Assembly: GCF_039525035.1 (NCBI RefSeq)
Contig: NZ_BAAAHE010000014.1
Span: forward strand, 192,022-256,021
Reading direction: 5' to 3'
Length of the DNA stretch: 64,000 nt
Origin: Sporichthya brevicatena
GTDB lineage: Bacteria; Actinomycetota; Actinomycetes; Sporichthyales; Sporichthyaceae
In this document: positions 43,524-52,770 of the stretch, one piece after another
Layout: each line of letters begins with the position of its first letter
Position numbering within the stretch: position 1 is the stretch's first letter
The notes under the pieces: generated by a model
What the model was told of the DNA's origin: nothing
Seen by the model: only the letters and a program-made list of their open reading frames with translations
The model's database searches: none
Translations under genes and position numbers: made by a program

Positions 43524-44681
43524 GTGACCGCGATGCCGCTCCGGGACGACATGCACCTGATCTCGGTGGACGACCACCTCGTCGAGCCGCCGCACCTGTG
43601 GCAGGACCGTCTCCCCGCCGCCTACCGCGACGCCGGTCCCCGCATCATCCAGGTCGAGGACGATCGGGGCCAGATCTCCGACGTGTGGCTCTACGAGGGC
43701 CGCAAGTACCCGCAGATCGGCCTCAACGCCGTCGCCGGCAAGCCGCCGGAGCAGTTCGGCACCGAGCCGATGCGTTACACCGACATGATCCCGGGCTGCT
43801 ACGAGCCCGAGGCGCGCGTCATCGACATGGACCTCGACGGAGTCCAGGCCGCGATCTGCTTCCCGAGCTTCCCGCGGTTCGCCGGCACGGTCTTCCTGCA
43901 GGGCGAGGACAAGGCGCTCGCGCTGCTGTGCGTCCAGGCCTGGAACGACTTCATGCTCGACGAGTGGTGCGCCGCCGCGCCGGAGCGGTTCATCCCGATC
44001 GCGATCCTCCCGCTCTGGGACGTCGACGCCGCGGTGAAGGAGATCCACCGCGTTGCTGCGCGCGGGGCGAAGGCGATCTCGTTCACCGAGAACCCCGTCC
44101 CGCTCGGGCTGCCGAGCTTCCACACCGATCACTGGGACCCGGTCTTCGCCGCTGCGGAGGAGACGGGCCTGCCGCTGTGCCTGCACTTCGGGACGTCGGG
44201 CCAGGCGCCGACGACCGCGCCGGACGCGCCGTTCGCCGTCACCATCACGCTGTTCGGCTGCAACTCGATGTTCGCCGCGGCCGACCTCATCTTCTCCCCG
44301 GTGTTCCACAAGCACCCGAACCTCAAGGTCGCGCTCGCCGAGGGCGGCATCGGCTGGGTGCCGTACCTGCTCGAGCGGGCCGACTACGTCTGGGACCGGC
44401 ACCGCTGGTACCAGAACGTCAACCAGGCGGTCCCGCCGTCGGAGCTCTTCCGCAAGCACATCTGGGGCTGTTTCATCGACGACGTGCACGGCCTGAAGAA
44501 CCGCCACGAGATCGGCATCGACCGGATCACCTGGGAGTGCGACTACCCGCACTCGGACTCGAACTGGCCGAACAGCCGCAAGCGCGCGATCGAGGTCTTC
44601 GCCGACATCCCCGACGAGGAGGTCGCGCGCATGGTCGAGTGGAACAGCCGCGAGCTCTTCAACTTCCCGCGGGCGAGCTGA
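43524..44681 (+). CDS. Amidohydrolase family protein (ACMSD-like, amidohydrolase_2)
   Basis: 385 aa. The N-terminal SVDDHLVEPPHLW replaces the usual HxH with DxH, and CLHFGTS and WECDYPHSDSNWP supply later metal ligands. This fits the amidohydrolase_2/ACMSD-like branch that includes decarboxylases and hydrolases; many actinobacterial members in sterol- or aromatic-degrading clusters lack a known reaction. The GTG at 43524 may be replaced by ATG 43533, three codons downstream. It ends in a TGATG overlap with the P450 gene. Confidence 0.85.
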   Translation: MTAMPLRDDMHLISVDDHLVEPPHLWQDRLPAAYRDAGPRIIQVEDDRGQISDVWLYEGRKYPQIGLNAVAGKPPEQFGTEPMRYTDMIPGCYEPEARVIDMDLDGVQAAICFPSFPRFAGTVFLQGEDKALALLCVQAWNDFMLDEWCAAAPERFIPIAILPLWDVDAAVKEIHRVAARGAKAISFTENPVPLGLPSFHTDHWDPVFAAAEETGLPLCLHFGTSGQAPTTAPDAPFAVTITLFGCNSMFAAADLIFSPVFHKHPNLKVALAEGGIGWVPYLLERADYVWDRHRWYQNVNQAVPPSELFRKHIWGCFIDDVHGLKNRHEIGIDRITWECDYPHSDSNWPNSRKRAIEVFADIPDEEVARMVEWNSRELFNFPRAS

Positions 44682-46090
44682 TGGGCAAGCCCGACCCGAA
44701 CGCCTCCGACTGGTCGGACCTCGACCTGCTGACCGTCGACGAGGCGACCGAACGGCTCGACGCCGAGATCGCCGCGCTCACCGGCGAACTCGACGCGCTG
44801 GCCGGCCCCGAGCGGGACGCCGCGAACCGACGTCTCGACCTCCTCGTCACCGCGCGGGACCGGGCGGCGGCCGGGCCGAGGCGTCCGCTCTACGACGCGA
44901 CGCCGGAGCGCCCCGCCCACGTCCCGGCCGAGCTCGTCCGCGACGTCGACCACGTCTTCGGGCCGGACTTCCTCGTCGACCCCTTCGCGGCGTACCGCGA
45001 GCTGCGCGACCGCCGGGTCTGGTGGAGTCCGCGCCACGGCGGCTACTGGATCCTGACGCGGGCGGAGGACATCCGCGGCGCCTACCAGCAGCCGGACCTG
45101 TTCTCCTCGGCCTCGACCGGCATCCCGGCGCACGTGCAGCGCAAGGAGAAGCTCTACCCGCTCGAGCTCGACCCGCCGGCGCACACCGCGTACCGCCGCG
45201 TCATCGCGCCGCTGTTCGCACCGAAGGCGGTCACCGCGCGGACCGCGGCCATCGACGCGACCTGTGCCGCGCTCGTCGACGAGATCGCCCCCCGCGGTCG
45301 CGCGGAGTTCCTTGCCGACTTCGCCGAGCCGTTCCCGACGCGGATCTTCACGAACATCCTCGGCCTGCCGGTCGACGAGGCGCCGAAGTTCGTGGCCTGG
45401 AACAACAAGCTGCTGCACTCCCAGGACCAGCCCGAACGCCGTCGCGAGGCCGGCATCGAGATCAACGGCTACCTCCGCGAGCTGATCGAGGCTCGCCGCG
45501 CCGAGCCGCGGGACGACGTCGTGTCCGCGCTGCTCGCGTCCGAGGTCGACGGCCGGCCGATCGAGAACGACGAGATCCAGAACCTCTGCTTCCTGCTCTT
45601 CATCGCCGGCCTCGACACCGTCACCGCGGCGCTGTCGTGGTCGTTCCGTTTCCTCGCCCTGCACCCGGAGCACCGGCGTCAGATCGTCGACGACCCGGCG
45701 CTGATCCCGAGTGCCGTCGAGGAACTGCTGCGCGTGCACTCGTTCGTGAACCCGGCGCGGACGGTCACTCGCGACGCCGAGTTCGCCGGTGTCCAGCTGC
45801 GCGAGGGCGACCGCGTCCTGCTCGCGACCGCCCTCGTCGCGCAAGACCCGGACGAGTTCGCCGACGAGGCGACCGTCCGCTTCGACCGCGACGCCAACCG
45901 GCACCTCGCCTTCGGTGCCGGGCCCCACCGCTGCGCGGGTTCGCACCTCGCCCGCGACGAGCTCGCCACCGCGCTGACGCTCTGGCACCGGCAGATCCCG
46001 GACTACGAGATCGCCGCGGGCGAGACCGTCACCATGCACGCCGGCGGGGTCTTCGGCCTCGACCGCCTGCCCCTGGTCTGGTCCGCGTGA
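44681..46090 (+). CDS. Cytochrome P450 with N-terminal helical extension
   Basis: 469 aa. The first ~65 residues are charged and helical (ATERLDAEIAALTGELDAL) with no membrane segment, unusual for soluble bacterial P450s. The P450 core then has AGLDTVTAALSW (I-helix, about 309), EELLRVHSF (ExxR near 347) and the heme loop FGAGPHRCAGSHLAR with Cys at about 418. The electron donor is likely the ferredoxin encoded divergently at 43251-43445. ATG 44681 overlaps the amidohydrolase stop by 1 nt. Confidence 0.92.
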   Translation: MGKPDPNASDWSDLDLLTVDEATERLDAEIAALTGELDALAGPERDAANRRLDLLVTARDRAAAGPRRPLYDATPERPAHVPAELVRDVDHVFGPDFLVDPFAAYRELRDRRVWWSPRHGGYWILTRAEDIRGAYQQPDLFSSASTGIPAHVQRKEKLYPLELDPPAHTAYRRVIAPLFAPKAVTARTAAIDATCAALVDEIAPRGRAEFLADFAEPFPTRIFTNILGLPVDEAPKFVAWNNKLLHSQDQPERRREAGIEINGYLRELIEARRAEPRDDVVSALLASEVDGRPIENDEIQNLCFLLFIAGLDTVTAALSWSFRFLALHPEHRRQIVDDPALIPSAVEELLRVHSFVNPARTVTRDAEFAGVQLREGDRVLLATALVAQDPDEFADEATVRFDRDANRHLAFGAGPHRCAGSHLARDELATALTLWHRQIPDYEIAAGETVTMHAGGVFGLDRLPLVWSA

Positions 46091-47277
46091 CGGACCGTTC
46101 AGGCCTGACGGAGGCCGAGCTCGCGGCCGAGCTGCGAGCCTTTCTGGCCGAGCATCACCCCGGCCGGGCGCCGAAGGACCCGGGGGAGCGGCTCGCGTTC
46201 CTGCAGGCCTGGCAGGCGACGCTGTTCGACCACGGCTGGGCCGGCCCCGGGTGGCCGCCGCGGTGGGGCGGGATGGGGCTGCCCCTGCCGCTGCAGGCGG
46301 TCTACCACCGTGAGATGGCCGCCGGTCGGGCACCGGTGCCGCCGAACAACATCGGCGGGATCGTGGGCCCGACGATCCTCACCTGCGGCACGGACGAGCA
46401 GCGCGCGCGCTGGATCCCGCCGCTGCTGCGGGCCGACGAGCTGTGGTGCCAGGGCTTCTCCGAGCCCGACGCCGGATCCGACCTCACCTCGCTGCGCACC
46501 CGCGCGGTCCGGGACGGTGACGTCTACCGCGTCACCGGTCGCAAGGTCTGGATCTCCGGGGCCGTGCACGCCGACTGGATGCTGTGCCTGACCCGCACGG
46601 GCAGTCAGGAGTCCGGCGCCGCGGGCATCACCTGCCTCGCCCTCGACATGCACGCGCCCGGCGTCCGCGCGTCCCGGCTGCGCGACATGACCGGCGGCGC
46701 GCACTTCGCCGAGGTCGAGTTCGACGACGTCGAGGTCCCGGTGAGCCACCGCATCGGGGCGGAGAACGAGGGCTGGGCCGCCGCGCGCGCGACGATGGGC
46801 CACGAGCGTTCGACGTCACTGGCCGCGTCGGGCATGCGCTACCAGCGCGTGACGCGGGACCTGCTCGACCTCGCCCGCCGGCGCGGCCAGGCCGACGACC
46901 CGCACGTGCGTGACCGCCTGGCCCAGGCGGTGACCGGGGCGCGGCTGCTCGAGTGGAGCGGGCAGCGGGTCCTCGCCCGCGTCCTGGAGGGCGGGGAGCC
47001 GGGACCGCTCGCGTCGGTGATCCGGCTGCAGCACGGTGTCTTCGAACAGCAGTTGCACACCCTCGCTGTCGACCTCCTCGGCCCGTACGCCCAGCTCGAC
47101 GCCGCCGACCCGGCGCTCGCGTCGGGCGAGCGGCACGACGGGAACTGGCTACGCGGCTTCCTGCGCACCCGCGCGAGCACCATCGGGGCGGGGACGTCCG
47201 AGATTCAACGCACGACGATCGCTGACAAGGTCCTGGGGCTCCCCCCGGAGGCCGGCAACTCAAGGAGCACCCGATGA
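46087..47277 (+). CDS. Acyl-CoA dehydrogenase (FadE-like, probable partner of next gene)
   Basis: 396 aa, GTG start overlapping the P450 stop by 4 nt. The middle domain WCQGFSEPDAGSDLTSLRTRA and the C-terminal RTRASTIGAGTSEIQRTTIADKVLGLP are intact. It is followed with a 4-nt overlap by a smaller dehydrogenase. In cholesterol and bile-acid degradation such unlike pairs form alpha2beta2 heterotetramers acting on ring-bearing acyl-CoAs; that arrangement is inferred here. Confidence 0.92.
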   Translation: MTDRSGLTEAELAAELRAFLAEHHPGRAPKDPGERLAFLQAWQATLFDHGWAGPGWPPRWGGMGLPLPLQAVYHREMAAGRAPVPPNNIGGIVGPTILTCGTDEQRARWIPPLLRADELWCQGFSEPDAGSDLTSLRTRAVRDGDVYRVTGRKVWISGAVHADWMLCLTRTGSQESGAAGITCLALDMHAPGVRASRLRDMTGGAHFAEVEFDDVEVPVSHRIGAENEGWAAARATMGHERSTSLAASGMRYQRVTRDLLDLARRRGQADDPHVRDRLAQAVTGARLLEWSGQRVLARVLEGGEPGPLASVIRLQHGVFEQQLHTLAVDLLGPYAQLDAADPALASGERHDGNWLRGFLRTRASTIGAGTSEIQRTTIADKVLGLPPEAGNSRSTR

Positions 47278-48386
47278 CCGGGACGTTCGCGTTCACCGCC
47301 GAGCACGAGGCCCTGCGGAACACGGTGCGGCGGTTCCTCACCGAACGGTCGCCGGAGACCGAGGTCCGCCGTCTGATGGAGACCGCCGACGGGTACGACC
47401 CGACGGTCTGGTCGCTGATGGCCAATCAGATCGGGCTGCAGGGGCTGGCGCTGCCGGAGAAGTACGGCGGCTCCGGCGCCGGGTTCGTCGACCTGCAGAT
47501 CGTGCTGGAGGAGATGGGCCGCGCCCTTCTGTGCGCGCCGTTCCTCTCGTCGGTCGTCCTCGCCGCCAACGCGCTGCTCACCTCCGGTGACGAGGCCGCC
47601 TGCGCCGAGTACCTCCCCGGGATCGCCGAGGGGACGACGATCGCCACGCTCGCGGTCACCGAGGCGAGCGGCAGCTGGCGCGCGGACGACGTCACCGTCA
47701 CGGCCGACGCGCAGTACCGCCTCACCGGCGAGAAGCTCTTCGTCCTCGACGGCCACGTCGCCGACCTGCTGCTCGTCGTTGCTCGCACCGCGGCCGGCCC
47801 GACGCTGTTCGCGGTCGACGCCGGCGCGGAGGGCGTCGCCCGCGAGCCCCTGGGCACTCTCGACGCGACCCGGAAGCAGGCGCGCCTGGTCCTCGACCAG
47901 ACCCCGGCCCGTCTGATCGGCGAGGACGGCGGCGCGGCGGGACCCCTGGAGCGGACCCTCGACCTCGCGGCTGCGGCCCTCGCGGCCGAGCAGGCCGGCG
48001 GCGCCCGCCGGACGCTGGAGATGGCGGTCGAGTACGCGAAGGTGCGTGAGCAGTTCGGCCGGCCGATCGGTTCGTTCCAGGCGATCAAGCACAAGTGCGC
48101 GGACATGCTGCTGGAGGTCGAGTCCTCCACCTCGGCCGCGTACGCCGTCGGGTGGGCGGTCGACGCCGGCAGCGTCGAGGTCCCGGTGCTCGCCCCGCTG
48201 GCGAAGGCGTACTGCTCGGAGGCCTACACCCACTGCGCGGCGGAGAACATCCAGATCCACGGCGGGATCGGCTTCACCTGGGAGCACCCCGCACACCTGT
48301 ACTTCAAGCGCGCGAAGAGCACTGAGATCCTGTTCGGCAACCCGCGCCAGCACCGTGCACTGCTCGCCGACCGCCTGGGGATCTGA
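47274..48386 (+). CDS. Acyl-CoA dehydrogenase (FadE-like, smaller partner)
   Basis: 370 aa. Begins TGTFAFTAEHEALRNTVRRFL. The middle-domain TEASGSWRADDVTV is degenerate compared with the usual TEPxAGSD, while the C-terminal IQIHGGIGFTWEHPAHLYFKRA is canonical. A degenerate FAD/substrate loop in one member of a pair is typical of heteromeric dehydrogenases, where only one subunit type is active at each site. 4-nt overlap with the upstream gene. Confidence 0.9.
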   Translation: MTGTFAFTAEHEALRNTVRRFLTERSPETEVRRLMETADGYDPTVWSLMANQIGLQGLALPEKYGGSGAGFVDLQIVLEEMGRALLCAPFLSSVVLAANALLTSGDEAACAEYLPGIAEGTTIATLAVTEASGSWRADDVTVTADAQYRLTGEKLFVLDGHVADLLLVVARTAAGPTLFAVDAGAEGVAREPLGTLDATRKQARLVLDQTPARLIGEDGGAAGPLERTLDLAAAALAAEQAGGARRTLEMAVEYAKVREQFGRPIGSFQAIKHKCADMLLEVESSTSAAYAVGWAVDAGSVEVPVLAPLAKAYCSEAYTHCAAENIQIHGGIGFTWEHPAHLYFKRAKSTEILFGNPRQHRALLADRLGI

Positions 48387-48387
48387 C

Positions 48388-49827
48388 GTGCCGACAGAAC
48401 CGATGACGGCGGACGCCGCCCGCGCCCTCCTGCCCGCCGGGACGTGCTTCCTCGGCGGCAGCGTCACCGAGGGCACGGGGAAGGTGCGGTCGTACGTCCA
48501 CCCCGGCGACGGGAGCGCGCTCGGGGAGTTCCGGCTCGCGGGCGCGGACCAGGTCGAACCCGCCGTCGCGGCGGGGCGCAAGGTGCAGCCCTCCTGGGCG
48601 AAGAACCCGGCCTGGCGGCGGGACGCCCTGTTCGCCGCCGCTGCCGCGATCCGCGCCGACGCGGACGCCCTCGCCGCGGTCGTCACTCTCGAGATGGGGA
48701 TGCCGATCCGGGCCGCGAAGGCCGGCGTCCTGCAGGCCGCGGAGTGGTTCGCGTACTACGCGGGCTGGGCGGACAAGGTCGGCGGCACGGTCGCGCCGGT
48801 CGCGCCCGGCGACGTCCTCGACTACACGAGCGCCGTCCCGCACGGTGTGGTGGGCGCGATCATCCCGTGGAACGGCCCGGTGATGGCGGCGGCGCTCAAG
48901 CTCGCGCCGGCGCTGGCGGCCGGCAACGCGGTGGTGCTCAAGCCGTCCGACCTCGCGCCGTTCTCGTGCGTCCGGCTCGCGGACACCCTCGGCCTGCCCG
49001 AGGGCCTGGTCTCGGTCCTCGGCGGCGCCGGTGACGTCGGGTCGGCGCTGGTCGAGCAGGTCGACATGGTCAGCTTCACCGGCGGCGAGACCGCCGGCCG
49101 CGCGGTGGGCACGGCGGCCGCGGCGCGGTTCGTCCCCTGCGTCCTCGAGCTCGGCGGCAAGTCCGCGTCGCTCGTGTTCGACGACGCCGACCCGGTGCGG
49201 GTCGGGAAGCTCGCGGCGCTCCTCGGCGCGGTGCAGAACAGCGGCCAGGGGTGCTTCCTCCCGACGCGGCTGCTGGTGCAGCGCGGCATCGCCGACGCCG
49301 TCCTCGAGGCCGCGACGGCGCAGCTGGCGAAGGTCCGCCTCGGGAACCCGTTCGAGCCGACGAACTCGATGGGTCCGGTCGTCGACGTCGCGGCGGCCGA
49401 CCGCATTCTCGGGGTGATCGAGGGCGCCTCGGCCCGGCTCGTCGCCGGCGGCGGACGGGGCCCCGGCCCCGCCTACGTCGAGCCGACGTTGTTCGCGGAC
49501 GTCGACCCGGCCAGCCGTCTGGCGCAGGAGGAGGTCTTCGGCCCGGTGCTCGCCGTGACGACCTTCGACACCGAGGACGAGGCCGTCGAGCTCGCGAACG
49601 GCACCCGCTACGGGCTCGCCGGGTACGTCTGGACGAACGACCTCGCCCGCGCGCATCGCGTCGCCGACCGCCTCGAGGCCGGGTACGTGTGTGTGAACAG
49701 CCTCGCCGGGCTGCCGCCGTCCGCGCCGTTCGGTGGGTGGAAGGCCAGTGGCCGGGGCACCGAGGGCGGCCGCGAGGGGATGCGCGAGTTCCTCCGCACC
49801 AAGAACGTCCACGTGGGGCTGACGTGA
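48388..49827 (+). CDS. Aldehyde dehydrogenase
   Basis: 479-aa NAD(P)-dependent dehydrogenase. The general base Glu is in LELGGKSA, the nucleophile Cys in SGQGCFLPTRL, and the cofactor loop in GAIIPWNGP with VVLKPSD. The GTG at 48388 follows the previous stop by 1 nt; ATG 48403 would shorten it by five residues. It oxidises an aldehyde to an acid, or to acyl-CoA in acylating members; the motifs fit the acid-forming type. It may act after the operon's P450. Confidence 0.92.
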   Translation: MPTEPMTADAARALLPAGTCFLGGSVTEGTGKVRSYVHPGDGSALGEFRLAGADQVEPAVAAGRKVQPSWAKNPAWRRDALFAAAAAIRADADALAAVVTLEMGMPIRAAKAGVLQAAEWFAYYAGWADKVGGTVAPVAPGDVLDYTSAVPHGVVGAIIPWNGPVMAAALKLAPALAAGNAVVLKPSDLAPFSCVRLADTLGLPEGLVSVLGGAGDVGSALVEQVDMVSFTGGETAGRAVGTAAAARFVPCVLELGGKSASLVFDDADPVRVGKLAALLGAVQNSGQGCFLPTRLLVQRGIADAVLEAATAQLAKVRLGNPFEPTNSMGPVVDVAAADRILGVIEGASARLVAGGGRGPGPAYVEPTLFADVDPASRLAQEEVFGPVLAVTTFDTEDEAVELANGTRYGLAGYVWTNDLARAHRVADRLEAGYVCVNSLAGLPPSAPFGGWKASGRGTEGGREGMREFLRTKNVHVGLT

Positions 49828-51032
49828 CGCTGGATCAGTTCGAGGCACGGGCTCGGGAGTTCCTGGAGTCCCGGTGCAGCCGTCGCGGCCCCGTCGCGAC
49901 CGAGTGGGGTTCGGGTGAGGAGCGGCTCGCGCTCTTCCACGAGACCACGGACGAGCAGGAGCGGGCCGAGGCCGAGGCCGCCCTGGCCTGGCAGCGCGAA
50001 CGCTGGGCGGCCGGCTTCGGCTGGATCACCGGCCCCGTCGAGCACGGCGGCGCCGGACTGAGTGCCGAGCACGACCGGCGCTACCGCGAGATCGAGGCCG
50101 AGTTCGACGTCCCCGACATGGCGCCGCTGCGGATCGGCCTCGGCACCGTCAGCCACGCGCTGCTCGCCGCCGGGACCCCGGAGCAGATTGCGACCCACGC
50201 CGTCCCGCTCCACCGCGGCGAGGCCGTCGCCTGCCAGCTGTTCTCCGAGCCGGAGGCGGGGTCGGACCTCGCCGGCGTCCGCACCCGCGGTGTCCGCGAC
50301 GGCGACACCTGGCGCGTCGACGGCCAGAAGGTCTGGACGTCGAACGCGACCTTCGCCGACATCGGGCTCGCGCTGATCCGGACCGATCCGGACGCCCCGA
50401 AGCACCGCGGCCTGTCGATGTTCCTCGTGCCGATGAACACCCCCGGCATCGAGGTCCGCCCGCTGCGGCAGATGACCGGCGGCGCGAGCTTCTGCGAGGT
50501 GTTCCTCTCCGACGTCCGGCTCGACGACGCCCTGCGCCTCGGTGAGCCGGGGTCCGGCTGGAAGGTCGCGACGTCCGCGCTCGCGGGGGAGCGGCGCGCG
50601 GTCGGCGACCGGTCCCACGAGATGAACGCCCGCGCGATGGCGCTGCTGGCGACGTTGGCGCAGCGCACCGGTCGCGCGGACGACCCCGCGGTCCGCGACG
50701 CCTGGGTGTCGCTGCACTCCCGGCTGCAGATCGCGCGGTTCCAGCAGCAGCGGATGCAGGCCACCGACGAGCGGACGCTCACCGGCGCCGAGCGCGCCAT
50801 CGACAAGGTCCTGCTCGCGGCGAACTACAAGCTCATCGGCGACCTCGCCGCGGAACTGCTCGGTCCCGCCTTCGTCGCCGACACCGGCGAGTGGGGCACG
50901 TTCAACTGGAACCGCTGGCTGATGGGCAGCATGGGCTACCGCATCGCCGGCGGGACCGAGGAGATCCTCAAGACGATGCTGGCCGAGCGCGTGCTCGGGT
51001 TGCCGCGCGAACCGCAGGAGATGAAGCGTTGA
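49824..51032 (+). CDS. Acyl-CoA dehydrogenase
   Basis: 402 aa, GTG start, 4-nt overlap. Landmarks: CQLFSEPEAGSDLAGVRTRG, DGQKVWTSNATFADIG and a C-terminal RIAGGTEEILKTMLAERVLGLP. It is the third acyl-CoA dehydrogenase in this operon. Its ending differs from the 46087 product by having MGYRIAGG instead of STIGAG. Substrate unknown, but repeated dehydrogenases suggest successive beta-oxidation cycles or distinct intermediates. Confidence 0.92.
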   Translation: MTLDQFEARAREFLESRCSRRGPVATEWGSGEERLALFHETTDEQERAEAEAALAWQRERWAAGFGWITGPVEHGGAGLSAEHDRRYREIEAEFDVPDMAPLRIGLGTVSHALLAAGTPEQIATHAVPLHRGEAVACQLFSEPEAGSDLAGVRTRGVRDGDTWRVDGQKVWTSNATFADIGLALIRTDPDAPKHRGLSMFLVPMNTPGIEVRPLRQMTGGASFCEVFLSDVRLDDALRLGEPGSGWKVATSALAGERRAVGDRSHEMNARAMALLATLAQRTGRADDPAVRDAWVSLHSRLQIARFQQQRMQATDERTLTGAERAIDKVLLAANYKLIGDLAAELLGPAFVADTGEWGTFNWNRWLMGSMGYRIAGGTEEILKTMLAERVLGLPREPQEMKR

Positions 51033-51820
51033 GTACTTCGGCCCCGAGCTACGAGACCGTCCGGTTCGACCTCGCCGACGGTGTCGCGACCGTGACGCTG
51101 AACCGGCCGGAGGTCCTCAACGCCTTCGACCAGCGGATGCTCGACGAGTTCGCCGACGTGTGGAAGCGCTGCCGTCTCGACGACGACGTCCGCGTCGTCG
51201 TGCTCCGGGCGGCGGGGGAGCGCGCGTTCTCCACCGGCGTCGACCGCAAGGCCGGCCGGGACCGCCACCCGAACCCGTGGAGCGCCGACGACCCCGGGTT
51301 CTTCCTCGGCGCGAAGCAGAACCGCGTGTGGAAGCCGCTGATCGCCGCGGTGCACGGGATGTGCGCGGGCGGGGCGTTCTACTGGATCAACGAGGCCGAC
51401 GTCGTCATCTGCTCCGAGGACGCGACGTTCTTCGACCCGCACACCACCTACGGCATGCTCTCTGCGCTCGAGCCCGCGGGCCTGGCCCGGCGCATCCCGC
51501 TCGGGGAGGCGATGCGCATCGCGCTGTTCGGCCTCGACGAGCGGATGGGTGCGCAACGCGCGTACTCGATCGGTCTGGTGTCCGAGGTCGTGCCGGGTGG
51601 GCAGGCCGAGCTGTGGGAGCGGGCGCACGTGCTCGCGCTGCGGCTGGCCGAGAAACCGCCGCTCGCGATCCAGGGGACGGTGAAGGCGGTGTGGGACTCG
51701 CTGTCGATGTCGCCGCACGCCGCGCGCGAGGTCCCGCTGGTCTACCCGCAGCTCGCGAACCCGATGTCCCAGACCGAGTTCTCCTCCGGGGGCGCGCGTC
51801 CGAAACCGGAGATCCGATGA
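51029..51820 (+). CDS. Crotonase-family enoyl-CoA hydratase/isomerase (TTG start)
   Basis: 263 aa. TTG 51029 overlaps the upstream stop as TTGA; no ATG or GTG fits the family start FDLADGVATVTLNRPEVLNAF. The oxyanion-hole segments AFSTGVDRKAG and HGMCAGGAFYW are present. The usual catalytic Glu positions are not clear: the first region reads GGAFYWINEADV and the second FFDPHTTYGM. The reaction may therefore be isomerisation, hydrolysis or C-C cleavage rather than simple hydration. Confidence 0.85.
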   Translation: MSTSAPSYETVRFDLADGVATVTLNRPEVLNAFDQRMLDEFADVWKRCRLDDDVRVVVLRAAGERAFSTGVDRKAGRDRHPNPWSADDPGFFLGAKQNRVWKPLIAAVHGMCAGGAFYWINEADVVICSEDATFFDPHTTYGMLSALEPAGLARRIPLGEAMRIALFGLDERMGAQRAYSIGLVSEVVPGGQAELWERAHVLALRLAEKPPLAIQGTVKAVWDSLSMSPHAAREVPLVYPQLANPMSQTEFSSGGARPKPEIR

Positions 51821-52653
51821 GCGGGCGGCTGGCCGGTAAGGTCGCGTTCATCACCGGTGCGGCGCGGGGGCAGGGTCGGTCCCACGCGGTGAAGCTCGCG
51901 CAGGAGGGCGCGGACATCATCGCCCTCGACCTCTGCGAGGACATCGACGTCGCGCCCTACCCGCTCGCGACGCCGGACGACCTGGCCGAGACGGTGCGCC
52001 TGGTCGAGGCCGCCGACCGGCGGATCGTCGCGGCGCAGGCCGACGTCCGGGACCTGGACGCCCTGACCGCGGCCGTCGACGCCGGGGTGGCCGAACTCGG
52101 CCGTCTCGACATCGTCCTCGGCAACGCGGGCATCGCACAGTACGCCCCGATGACCGAGCTGACGGCCCATCAGTGGTCGACGATGATCGACGTCAACCTC
52201 ACCGGTGTCTTCCACACGGTCAAGGCTTCGCTGCCGCACCTGCTGGCCCACGGCGAGGGCGGGTCGATCGTCCTCACCAGCTCGGCGGCCGGCCTGCGCG
52301 GCATCGAGAACTGCGCGCACTACTGCGCCGCCAAGCACGGCCTGGTCGGGATGATGAAGGGCCTCGCGCTCGAGCTCGGCCGGCACCGGATCCGCGTCAA
52401 CACCGTCCACCCGACGACGGTGAACACGGACATGGTCCAGAACCCCGCGACCTACGACCTGTTCCTCCCGGGCAAGGAGAACCCGACGCAGGAACAGTTC
52501 GCCCGCATCGCCCAGCACCTCAACGTCCTGCCCGAGCCCTGGGCCGAGCCCGCGGACGTCAGCGCCGCGATCGCGTTCCTGTGCTCCGACGAGGCCCGCC
52601 TGGTCACCGGCGTCTCCTTCCCCGTCGACGCGGGGATGGCCGTCCGCTGGTGA
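51817..52653 (+). CDS. Mycofactocin-coupled SDR family oxidoreductase
   Basis: 278 aa. TGAARGQG at about 14-21, the subfamily insertion DLCEDIDVAPYPLATPDDL and catalytic YCAAK. ATG overlaps the crotonase stop by 4 nt. Last gene of the eight-gene operon. It differs from the SDRs at 40355 and 59586 in the active-site region (IENCAHYCAAKHG rather than GYKYAK), so it probably has another substrate. Confidence 0.9.
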   Translation: MSGRLAGKVAFITGAARGQGRSHAVKLAQEGADIIALDLCEDIDVAPYPLATPDDLAETVRLVEAADRRIVAAQADVRDLDALTAAVDAGVAELGRLDIVLGNAGIAQYAPMTELTAHQWSTMIDVNLTGVFHTVKASLPHLLAHGEGGSIVLTSSAAGLRGIENCAHYCAAKHGLVGMMKGLALELGRHRIRVNTVHPTTVNTDMVQNPATYDLFLPGKENPTQEQFARIAQHLNVLPEPWAEPADVSAAIAFLCSDEARLVTGVSFPVDAGMAVRW

Positions 52654-52659
52654 GCCGCT

Positions 52660-52696
52660 GAGTAGTCCTCCCGGAAGGGGAGTAGTCCGCTACTCC
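52660..52696. promoter_or_regulatory. Direct and inverted repeat near small-protein gene
   Basis: GAGTAGTC at 52660-52667 and 52680-52687, exactly 20 nt apart, and GGAGTAG (52679-52685) / CTACTCC (52690-52696) as a hairpin with a 4-nt TCCG loop. It lies just after the SDR gene and about 75 nt before the small CDS at 52771. The two-turn spacing suggests an activator site, while the hairpin could be a terminator for the operon. Confidence 0.45.
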
Positions 52697-52770
52697 TGCG
52701 CTCGGCTCGTCCCGGTCGTCTCATGGGAGGGCGAGCAACGGCGCGAGCGAGTGAGGACGCGGTGAGAACG

